Assembly (NCBI GenBank): GCA_020058965.1
Contig: JAGVCY010000174.1
Location: forward strand, 1 to 6,276
Length of the DNA: 6,276 nucleotides
Direction: 5' to 3'
DNA from: Candidatus Omnitrophota bacterium
Lineage (GTDB): Bacteria; Omnitrophota; Gorgyraeia; 2-02-FULL-51-18; JAGOUK01
Below the pieces are notes generated by a model, which saw only the letters and a program-made list of their open reading frames with translations, did no database searches and had not been told where the DNA came from. Positions 1 to 5,146 of the stretch are shown here, in pieces; position 1 is the first letter of the stretch, and each line of letters starts with the position of its first letter. The position numbers were made by a program, and so were the translations under genes.

Positions 1-13
1 GCTCTTCCGATCT
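1..13 (+). other. Illumina adapter remnant at contig end
   Basis: The first 13 bases read GCTCTTCCGATCT, the exact 3' end shared by standard Illumina TruSeq-type adapters. An exact 13-base match placed precisely at the sequence end is very unlikely by chance, so this is probably untrimmed adapter and not genomic DNA. The reading frame of the following gene stays open through it, so automated translation would wrongly add a few adapter-derived residues (Ser-Ser-Asp) to the truncated protein. Confidence 0.9.
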
Positions 14-14
14 G

Positions 15-269
15 ACCGCGCTCGAAGTGCAGGGCGTGCTCGGAGAAGGTCGCGACGCTCTGGTGGCATCCCGTTCCGGCGGCGACGCCCGCGCTCAATT
101 GATCATGGCCGATGAAAACGCGGATCGTATGATCATCTATCGAGCGATCGCCAAAAAAAATCAATCCTCCGTCGAGGATGTCCAAAAGGTCTACGCCGAA
201 CGCCTTCGCGATGCGCTTCCGGATGGCGCGCAGGTCCAAAACGCGGACGGCAGCTGGACGAAGAATTGA
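15..269 (+). CDS. YdbL-like DUF1318 family protein, 5'-truncated
   Basis: The function is unknown. The family is small exported (periplasmic) proteins typified by E. coli YdbL. About 84 residues remain, and the frame is open to the contig edge, so the start and the expected signal peptide are missing. Family-typical features, numbered from the GTG at 27, are GVLGEGRDALV near the front, a central ENADR (30-34), YRAIAKKN (38-45), SVEDV (48-52), and the C-terminal QNADGSW (71-77) ending in a short basic tail. The full-length relative is about 105-110 residues, so roughly 25 N-terminal residues are probably lost. The GTG at 27 is an internal codon and not a convincing start. The stop overlaps the TTG start of the fluoride channel gene by four bases, which makes the two co-transcribed. 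In other bacteria ydbL-like genes often neighbour genes for envelope proteins; that is family knowledge and is not seen here. Confidence 0.75.
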   Translation, partial: TALEVQGVLGEGRDALVASRSGGDARAQLIMADENADRMIIYRAIAKKNQSSVEDVQKVYAERLRDALPDGAQVQNADGSWTKN

Positions 270-658
270 TCCGAACCGCCTACATCGCGGTTTTCGGCGC
301 AGCGGGAGCGCTCTTGCGGTATGGCTTTACGGTTGTTGGCCAGAGGGTCATCGGAGGGGATTCTCCCTTCGTGACCCTCGGGGTCAATTTGAGCGGTTCT
401 TTGATCGCGGGTCTTCTGCTGGGAATTTTTGAAACTGTCGCGGTTTCTGCGGATTTGCGCGCGGCGATTTTTGTCGGGGCATTGGGAGCCTATACGACTT
501 TTTCGACATTCACGGTTGAGAATTTTGCCCTTATTCGGAAGGGCCAGTACGCGCTTTGTTTTTGGAATATGACCCTGAGCCTGGTTCTTGGTACCTGCGC
601 GGTATTTGTTGGTTACGGCCTCAGTCGCTTGCTACATTTTGATACGCCTACCCGCTAA
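266..658 (+). CDS. crcB: Fluoride ion channel CrcB/FluC
   Basis: A small four-helix membrane protein (130 residues, normal family length) that in characterised relatives forms a dual-topology dimer and lets fluoride leave the cytoplasm, protecting enolase and pyrophosphatase. Visible family motifs are GAAGALLRY (11-19) in helix 1, VTLGVNLSGS (36-45) with the conserved Asn41, and GALGAYTTFSTFTVE (71-85), whose Phe residues 79 and 82 match the fluoride-coordinating phenylalanines of the family. A last hydrophobic helix spans about 100-122. The start is TTG at 266, inside the TTGA overlap with the upstream stop. Only a weak purine stretch (GAAGAA) precedes it, so translational coupling is likely. 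No fluoride riboswitch can be placed directly upstream, because that region is coding. One channel gene is enough for a homodimer. Confidence 0.95.
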   Translation: MIRTAYIAVFGAAGALLRYGFTVVGQRVIGGDSPFVTLGVNLSGSLIAGLLLGIFETVAVSADLRAAIFVGALGAYTTFSTFTVENFALIRKGQYALCFWNMTLSLVLGTCAVFVGYGLSRLLHFDTPTR

Positions 659-681
659 ACCTTTCCCAATCTCCAGCGTCC

Positions 682-732
682 AATGTGTGTAGCCCATAGA
701 AGGGGCTAAGCTAAGTGTAAAAAACTCACATT
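682..732. repeat. Nested inverted repeats in intergenic gap
   Basis: TAGCCC at 690-695 pairs with GGGCTA at 703-708 around a 7-base loop. Outside it, AATGTG at 682-687 pairs with CACATT at 727-732. The gap also holds a tandem CTAAG (706-715). The structure lies between crcB and the glycine-zipper gene and could be part of a 5' leader or a weak crcB terminator. No T-run follows the inner stem, so it is not a classical terminator. Six-base pairings in a gap of this size can arise by chance. Confidence 0.2.
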
Positions 733-737
733 ACAAA

Positions 738-743
738 CTGGAG
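738..743 (+). promoter_or_regulatory. Shine-Dalgarno site of the glycine-zipper gene
   Basis: CTGGAG (core GGAG at 740-743) lies nine bases before the ATG at 753, a good ribosome-binding site that fixes this start. It is the clearest one in the window. The promoter itself should lie in 659-735, but no convincing -35/-10 pair was recognised there. Confidence 0.75.
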
Positions 744-752
744 ACTGCTGAC

Positions 753-1571
753 ATGAAATCGATCAAGAGTGGTGTTGCGGTGGTGGTTGCGTTGGTTGGC
801 TTATCGACCGGGGCGGCTCAGGCGCATGCCGAGATCGATATTCAGAGTCTGCTGAGGGAAGGTTTATTGGGAGCGGGCGTGGGTGCTATATCGGCCGGCG
901 TTGGAAAGGGTAATGTCGGAACCGGCGCGTTGGTCGGAGCCGGAACCAACATTATCGGTGGTACCTTGCTTCAATTTTTGACTTCTTCACCGTCCGGAAG
1001 ATCCGCCCAGCCGGTTTATGGACAACCCACGTACAGTCAGCCCGTTTACGCCCAGCCGGTTTATTCGCAACCCGTCTACACCGCGCCGCAGCCCACGCCG
1101 ACTTATACCTACACTCAACCGCAAGTAACTTACACCCAGCCAGTCGCTGCGCCGGAACCCGTTTACTCGTACGCTCAGCCAGTCGCGACGAATTACGATT
1201 ACAATTACAACCAGCCCCAAACTCAGGATGAAACTGCTAAAAAATTCATCAAACAAGGGATCCTCGGCGCGGGAGTTGGCGCGTTGTCGGCTGGAGTCGG
1301 CAAAGGAAACGCCGGAACGGGAGCTTTGGTTGGCGCCGGAACCACCATTATCGGTGGTGCGCTCATGGATTTTTTGAGCGGATCCTCAAACACAGGCGGC
1401 AGCAGGACCGCGGCTTCTCAACAAACCGCGTACTACTACTCGACTCCCGCGCCAACTTATTCGACGCCCGCGACCTCGACCGCTTCGTCCAAGCAGGCGC
1501 CTGTGCGGCATATCGTTCGGACCTTCAATGAAAAAGGGAATGTTATTTCGGAAGACGAGTATTGGGCGTAG
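753..1571 (+). CDS. Exported protein with two glycine-zipper repeats and a QPVY-rich linker
   Basis: A 272-residue protein of unknown function, predicted exported. Residues 1-26 form a signal peptide (basic MKSIK, hydrophobic core, AQAHA cleavage site). There is no lipobox Cys, so it is not a lipoprotein. Two glycine-zipper segments follow, at 34-79 and 166-211, identical at 34 of 46 positions, each built on a GAGVGA-SAGVGKGN core and a GTGALVGAGT core. Zippers of this kind pack or insert into membranes in outer-membrane proteins. Between them, residues 85-109 are five units of x-Gln-Pro-Val/Thr-Tyr, running into a Tyr/Pro/Gln/Thr-rich stretch to about 156. A second low-complexity Ser/Thr/Ala/Tyr region (213-248) ends in a charged tail (VRHIVRTFNEKGNVISEDEY) that looks folded. 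Role is inferred as an envelope-associated or structural protein. The 3' end overlaps the convergent gene by 29 bases. The start is set by the Shine-Dalgarno site at 738-743. Confidence 0.85.
   Translation: MKSIKSGVAVVVALVGLSTGAAQAHAEIDIQSLLREGLLGAGVGAISAGVGKGNVGTGALVGAGTNIIGGTLLQFLTSSPSGRSAQPVYGQPTYSQPVYAQPVYSQPVYTAPQPTPTYTYTQPQVTYTQPVAAPEPVYSYAQPVATNYDYNYNQPQTQDETAKKFIKQGILGAGVGALSAGVGKGNAGTGALVGAGTTIIGGALMDFLSGSSNTGGSRTAASQQTAYYYSTPAPTYSTPATSTASSKQAPVRHIVRTFNEKGNVISEDEYWA
852..989 (+). repeat. Glycine-zipper repeat, copy 1
   Basis: It encodes residues 34-79 of the exported protein. It pairs with the copy at 1248-1385, with 34 of 46 residues identical and mostly conservative differences (Leu/Ile, Arg/Lys, Val/Ala). 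The codons have diverged, so the duplication is not very recent. Confidence 0.9.
1005..1079 (+). repeat. Five tandem 15-bp units coding for xQPVY
   Basis: Five consecutive pentapeptide units of the form Ala/Gly/Ser-Gln-Pro-Val/Thr-Tyr (residues 85-109). Units 1 and 4 are identical at DNA level (GCCCAGCCGGTTTAT), while the others use different synonymous codons. This suggests expansion followed by drift under protein-level constraint. It forms the start of the extended linker between the two zipper segments. Confidence 0.9.
1248..1385 (+). repeat. Glycine-zipper repeat, copy 2
   Basis: It encodes residues 166-211 of the exported protein and is the second copy of the segment at 852-989, offset by exactly 132 residues with no gaps in the alignment. 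It is preceded by a short charged stretch (DETAKKF). Confidence 0.9.
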
Positions 1572-2805
1572 CGGAGGACTTGGAGCGCAGCTTCAACATC
1601 ACGGGCTTTAACGCCTTGGCCAGCCGGGGGTCATACAAGATGACCCCCTTGCTGTTGTAGTGATCGGAGTCGAAGTAGGCGTCATCCGGCATGGTGTGTT
1701 GGTGGACGCGGATGTAAGGGATTCCGCGAGCTTCCACATAGGACTTGAGCGCATCCATGAACTCGTCGTATCGCTTGCGTGTGGCGGCATCCCCGTAAAC
1801 GGACGGCGCGTCCGAAAACTCATTCACGATCAGCGGAATGTTGTTTTTTTCGAAGAGGTCGAGCATGGCGGTGAAGGTATTCCAATACTTTTTTTGAGGC
1901 TTATAAACGCCGCGCACTTCGGTGATCCGGTGATGAAGGCGCTGATATTTGCGGAAATGCTCCGGCTCCAATTCGTGGAGAATGATGTTGCCCTGGGACT
2001 TTCGGACCATCGCCGCGGTGATCACCTGGCCGGTGGTTTCGACCCCGACCTGAAGCACCCCCGGTTTTCCGCTGAATATTTTTTTGAAACGCAAATATTC
2101 CAACAAATTCTTGAAGGGCTTTTTGGGATCGGCGGGGACGCTTTGATCGGCCGGTTTGGAGCCGGATTTGAAAAACCCTGTCTCAAGAATATTTTTTAGC
2201 TTGTCGTAATAAGCCAGTCGATTCAAAACCAGCGGAACACCCGGGATGTAATCCCCCCAGTAGATCAGCAAATTGTATTGAAGGACATTGCCGATCAAAT
2301 CCCCCGGGCCATAACCCATGCGGAGGAAGTCCGGGATCAACTTCCAGGATATGGGGTACACCCCGTTGACCTTGTCCTGCGCGTAATTGTCGAAGAGATG
2401 GTGCCCGATCGACCAGACGACCACGGTGTTTTGGGGAATATGCGGAATCAGATCCCGAAGTTGAGCGTATTGCGTGGGGAGCCAATTGGCGATCGAGCCC
2501 GTGTTGCACGAAACGGTTCCAAGCGCGGTATCCATAAGCTGACAATCGATGTTGAAGTAAACCCGGCTGCAGCCAAAAAAAATGGTGTTGAAGCGGCCGG
2601 GGTTCTTCTTGTAGGCCCGCGCCTTGGACATCAGGATATTCACCGGCCCCTCACCGACCGTCAGGTCCACGGGTTTGCGGCCCGGCCGCGTGAGCGCGTA
2701 AAAATTCGGGATGCTGATCAGAAATAAAAAAATAAGAATATAAACCGCGAACCGCCGGATGTGACGGGATGGCGAAGGCGATGAGTGGATGGGTGGGTTC
2801 GTCAT
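1543..2805 (-). CDS. Membrane-anchored SGNH-hydrolase-like protein (divergent gene)
   Basis: Likely a hydrolase or acyltransferase of the SGNH/GDSL fold with its catalytic part outside the cytoplasmic membrane. The start chosen is the ATG at 2805 (420 residues), because the 24 residues of the longer form do not look native and would overlap the divergent gene's longest form. A basic stretch (SRHIRRF) precedes one membrane segment at about 19-38. Block I is TIFFGCSRVYF, with Ser80 as the probable nucleophile, like the GSSR block of DUF1574-type SGNH proteins. Block V is YFDSDHYNSKG, with Asp379 and His382 as the D-x-x-H pair. A helix-strand unit before it (NNIPLIVNEF, 321-330) is also typical. 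The oxyanion block GxND is not conserved, since SIGHHLFDN stands at about 132-140. No Shine-Dalgarno site is seen. The gene diverges from the operon at 2952, and its last 29 bases overlap the convergent gene. Confidence 0.75.
   Translation of the reverse strand: MTNPPIHSSPSPSRHIRRFAVYILIFLFLISIPNFYALTRPGRKPVDLTVGEGPVNILMSKARAYKKNPGRFNTIFFGCSRVYFNIDCQLMDTALGTVSCNTGSIANWLPTQYAQLRDLIPHIPQNTVVVWSIGHHLFDNYAQDKVNGVYPISWKLIPDFLRMGYGPGDLIGNVLQYNLLIYWGDYIPGVPLVLNRLAYYDKLKNILETGFFKSGSKPADQSVPADPKKPFKNLLEYLRFKKIFSGKPGVLQVGVETTGQVITAAMVRKSQGNIILHELEPEHFRKYQRLHHRITEVRGVYKPQKKYWNTFTAMLDLFEKNNIPLIVNEFSDAPSVYGDAATRKRYDEFMDALKSYVEARGIPYIRVHQHTMPDDAYFDSDHYNSKGVILYDPRLAKALKPVMLKLRSKSSATPNTRLPK
1626..1648 (+). 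terminator. Possible terminator hairpin inside the convergent gene
   Basis: GGGGGTCAT (1626-1634) and ATGACCCCC (1640-1648) form a perfect 9-bp stem with a 5-base loop, 55 bases past the stop of the exported glycine-zipper gene. The following bases on the plus strand are T-rich but broken by G and C (TTGCTGTTGT), so the U-tract is weak. It lies in the coding sequence of the minus-strand SGNH gene (Lys-Gly-Val-Ile-Leu-Tyr-Asp-Pro). It may stop plus-strand transcription, or may only reflect codon choice. Confidence 0.4.
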
Positions 2806-2809
2806 TTGA

Positions 2810-2838
2810 ATAATAAGCCGGCCGTCATGATAGCAATC
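2810..2838 (-). promoter_or_regulatory. Candidate promoter, minus-strand SGNH gene, near-leaderless
   Basis: On the minus strand TATTAT (2815 to 2810) matches the -10 consensus in five of six bases and ends only four bases before the ATG at 2805. The upstream -35 is weak: GATTGC at 17-base spacing, or TTGCTA at 15. If used, transcription would start at or beside the ATG, which fits the lack of a Shine-Dalgarno site. Confidence 0.3.
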
Positions 2839-2892
2839 GGCTTCGCATCTGTACATGGACCCGGCAGGCGATGCCATTGGAACACAGAGGAT

Positions 2893-2914
2893 ACCCGCAG
2901 GGGAAGCCGCGGGT
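2893..2914. repeat. GC-rich inverted repeat in the divergent promoter region
   Basis: ACCCGC (2893-2898) pairs with GCGGGT (2909-2914) around a 10-base loop and is followed on the plus strand by a T-rich stretch (TTTATTGTTT). The shape is terminator-like, but no plus-strand gene lies upstream to be terminated. It may be a relic of a former neighbour, an operator, or an insulator against antisense transcription between the divergent genes. Confidence 0.35.
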
Positions 2915-2942
2915 TTATTGTTTGCCGCATCAAAGGTACAAT
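2914..2942 (+). promoter_or_regulatory. Candidate promoter of the SGNH-oxygenase operon
   Basis: TACAAT at 2937-2942 matches the -10 consensus in five of six bases. TTTATT at 2914-2919, with a 17-base spacer, is a weak -35. The expected transcription start near 2949 is about three bases before the ATG at 2952, implying a leaderless or nearly leaderless mRNA. The only purine-rich stretch (AAAGG at 2932-2936) is about 15 bases from the ATG, too far for a normal ribosome site. Confidence 0.35.
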
Positions 2943-2951
2943 AACTCGCTT

Positions 2952-4100
2952 ATGCCGACCCCCTCATCAGGAAAAAAAATATTATTTGGAGCGAGCTCAG
3001 CCGCGCTTGTATGCCTGGTGTGTCTGTTGATCTTGGAGGCGGTTTTGCGGGTTTTGTCGCCGCCCAATTTGTTCACGCCGCTTCTGCCGCTTCGGCCCCA
3101 TGTTCGCATGGAGCTTCATCCCGTCCTCCGCGGTCTTTCGCCCGTCGCGATGCACACCACTAACCGATGGGGGCTCCGCGGCGACGAACCTCCCCTTCAA
3201 AATTGGAAAGACACCGCCACCATCGTCGCGATTGGCGGCAGCACGACGCTATGTTTTTATTTGGACGATCACAAGACTTGGCCCTACTTGGTTCAGGAAA
3301 AACTCCGCACCGCCGGTTTTAATGCGTGGGTGGGCAACGGAGGGCTGGACGGGCAGAGCACACGGGCGCATATAGTCTTCATGGAAAAAGTGATCCCGAA
3401 GATCCGGCCGAAGGCGGTGATCTTCCTGACCGGCATCAACGACCTCGGGTTTTCGATCACCGAATCGGTGCGGGTGCTCGGCAACAAGTTCGATCGCGAG
3501 CAGATCTGGAATCAGAACGCAAAGGCGATCTTGTTCCGAAGCCGCGTCGCGCAATTGGTCTATGTTTGGAAGCAGATCCTGTGGGACAAGGTGGAGGTCG
3601 TCACCGCCAACCCGCATCACGATTATCTGCCGCGCCCGCTCGGCGCCGATCCGGGTCCGATGCCGGCCGATGTCCGCCCCCTCCTTCCCGGTTTACCCGA
3701 ATACCGCGATAATCTCAAAAAACTCATCGCGCTGGCCCGCGCGTCCGGCGCCCGCCCGATCTTCATGACCCAGCCGCTCTTGTTCGAGACGACTCCGTAC
3801 TGGGAAAAAATGGACGGGGGAATTTATTGGATGCGCAAGGTGCGGAGTAAAGTTTCGGCGGCGATGATGCGGAAATTTTTGGACGCGTACAACCAGGAGC
3901 TTTTAACCGTCTGTGCGGAGGAAAAAGTCGACTGCTTGGATCTCGCGCGTTTAATCCCTTCCACACCCAAATTTTATTATGACACCATGCATTTTACGGA
4001 AGTAGGAAATCAGTTGGTTTCGGATCTGGTCGCGCGGTTCTTGCAGAAGGCGGTTCCGGATCTGCTGGTTCCGATGGTTCCGACGGGGAAAAATTCATGA
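2952..4100 (+). CDS. Membrane-anchored SGNH/GDSL hydrolase, complete catalytic set
   Basis: Probably an esterase, lipase-like hydrolase or O-acyltransferase of the SGNH family, anchored by its N-terminus. The ATG at 2952 gives 382 residues. A longer in-frame form from 2871 adds 27 poorly convincing residues. One membrane segment spans about 11-35. A pre-domain motif, NRWGLRGDEPP (71-81), is common in SGNH proteins near polysaccharide loci. Catalytic blocks are: I, IVAIGGSTT with nucleophile Ser97; II, VGNGGLDGQST (127-137); III, TGINDLG with Asn163; V, YYDTMHFTEVGN with Asp344 and His347. This is the most canonical of the three SGNH proteins here. It is the first gene of a tight operon, and its stop overlaps the next start as ATGA. 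The substrate is unknown. Acyl-ester removal from, or transfer to, a glycan is an inference from the domain layout. Confidence 0.85.
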   Translation: MPTPSSGKKILFGASSAALVCLVCLLILEAVLRVLSPPNLFTPLLPLRPHVRMELHPVLRGLSPVAMHTTNRWGLRGDEPPLQNWKDTATIVAIGGSTTLCFYLDDHKTWPYLVQEKLRTAGFNAWVGNGGLDGQSTRAHIVFMEKVIPKIRPKAVIFLTGINDLGFSITESVRVLGNKFDREQIWNQNAKAILFRSRVAQLVYVWKQILWDKVEVVTANPHHDYLPRPLGADPGPMPADVRPLLPGLPEYRDNLKKLIALARASGARPIFMTQPLLFETTPYWEKMDGGIYWMRKVRSKVSAAMMRKFLDAYNQELLTVCAEEKVDCLDLARLIPSTPKFYYDTMHFTEVGNQLVSDLVARFLQKAVPDLLVPMVPTGKNS

Positions 4101-5146
4101 GTTCCCGTAATCGTAAGTGGGCGACCTGGGCGCTCATCGCGGTGATGGCCGTGGCGGAATGTGAATTGGCGACCCGGTGTTTTTGGAAGTTTATGTATGG
4201 TGTCCCGTTCTTCAAAAACGAGCAGGTGATGTGTCTCTACTACCCGGAAGCCAAGCTGATGCTGCAGAAGAAGATCCAGCAGGATCCGAAGGCCCTGCAG
4301 GTGCTGGTGCTGGGCGCTTCCGTCATGACCGCTCAGTACGGCAACATCCCCCGATTGCTGGGGAGCGCGATCACGCGAGGATCCGGCCGGCCGGTGCAGA
4401 TGTACAACATTTCGCGCTCGTCGCTCAGCTCCCGCGACAGCCTGATCAAGTACAAAAATCTGGGCGATTACCGCTTCGACCTGGTCATTTTTTATCACGG
4501 GATCAATGATACGCGGGCCAACAATGTGCCTGAGGCCGATTTCCGTGACGATTACTCGCACTATGGCTGGTACGACGCGGTCAATGCCCTTGACCGGCAC
4601 CCGGAAATGAAATGGATCAGCCTTCCCTTCATGCTAGAATATCTTCGCATCAGCATTTCGGCGAAGCTGGGTTTAAAAAAATACATGCCGTCCGAGTGGC
4701 CCGACGAAAACTGGGTCCGCCGTGAGGGTCCCGTTCAGACGGAAGGCGCCTTTTTGAAAAATCTTGAAGAGATCCTGATGATCGCCAAGCGCCGGGGCGA
4801 AAAGGTTTTTTTGATGACTTTTTGCCACTACAAGGCGGCGGGGTATTCCCGCGAGGCTTTTGAGCGGGGGGAATTGGACTATGCGGCGATCAAGCGGCCT
4901 CAGCCGTTTCCGATCGAATTGTGGGGCGACGCGAACTTTATCCCGAAGGCGCTCGATGTTTCCAATCAGGTGATCCGGCGGCTGGCCGCCAAGCACCAAG
5001 CGCTTTTTTTGGACATGGAGCGGGTGATCCCCAAAAAAGGGGATTACTTCATCGACTTCTGTCACTTTAGTTCCAAGGGCGTTGTCGCGTTCAAAGATGT
5101 GGCTGCGATCTACCTGTTAAAAAATTGGAGCGCGCTTAAGTCTTGA
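4097..5146 (+). CDS. Second membrane-anchored SGNH-hydrolase-like protein of the operon
   Basis: A 349-residue SGNH-fold protein, predicted to be anchored by a hydrophobic segment at about 9-22 with the enzyme part outside the cytoplasm. Block I is VLVLGASVM with nucleophile Ser75. The second block region, YNISRSSLSSRDS (103-115), carries no obvious Gly. Block III is YHGINDTR with Asn137. Block V is YFIDFCHFSSKG with Asp320 and His323. The strand-forming KVFLMTFCHY (236-245) corresponds to similar stretches in the other two SGNH proteins, but overall resemblance to them is low, so they are distant relatives and not recent copies. The start ATG at 4097 overlaps the previous stop (ATGA), with GGGGAA at 4085-4090 as a ribosome site. 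The distal stop overlaps the oxygenase start as TTGA. Substrate unknown. Confidence 0.8.
   Translation: MSSRNRKWATWALIAVMAVAECELATRCFWKFMYGVPFFKNEQVMCLYYPEAKLMLQKKIQQDPKALQVLVLGASVMTAQYGNIPRLLGSAITRGSGRPVQMYNISRSSLSSRDSLIKYKNLGDYRFDLVIFYHGINDTRANNVPEADFRDDYSHYGWYDAVNALDRHPEMKWISLPFMLEYLRISISAKLGLKKYMPSEWPDENWVRREGPVQTEGAFLKNLEEILMIAKRRGEKVFLMTFCHYKAAGYSREAFERGELDYAAIKRPQPFPIELWGDANFIPKALDVSNQVIRRLAAKHQALFLDMERVIPKKGDYFIDFCHFSSKGVVAFKDVAAIYLLKNWSALKS

Noticed and set aside
219..265. Possible fluoride riboswitch before crcB (GGATGGCG near 221)
   Set aside because: Only a short GATGG-like piece resembles the motif. The conserved pairing partners are not found, and the region encodes the conserved C-terminus of the DUF1318 protein.
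178..432. Plus-strand frame overlapping the DUF1318 and crcB genes
   Set aside because: It reads an alternative frame across two well-supported genes and has no membrane or domain features.
690..708. TAGCCC/GGGCTA hairpin as the crcB terminator
   Set aside because: The stem is six bases and no T-run follows on the plus strand, so it is kept only as a low-confidence inverted repeat.
987..1256. Minus-strand open frame opposite the QPVY linker
   Set aside because: Its repetitive Arg/Gly/Leu/Val sequence is just the reverse reading of the repetitive linker DNA.
1660..2727. Plus-strand open frames at 1660-2199 and 2278-2727
   Set aside because: They are antisense to the minus-strand SGNH gene, with no recognisable motifs, no ribosome sites and no coherent composition. 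They are shadows of that gene.
2806..2877. Longer start for the minus-strand SGNH gene (ATG at 2877)
   Set aside because: The extra 24 residues place Cys-rich, charged sequence before the membrane anchor, lack a ribosome site and would overlap the longest form of the divergent gene.
4674..5010. Homopolymer runs (seven or eight A or T) as frameshift or slippage sites
   Set aside because: Similar runs occur throughout the window as Lys-Lys and Phe codons, and all genes stay in frame with intact motifs across them.
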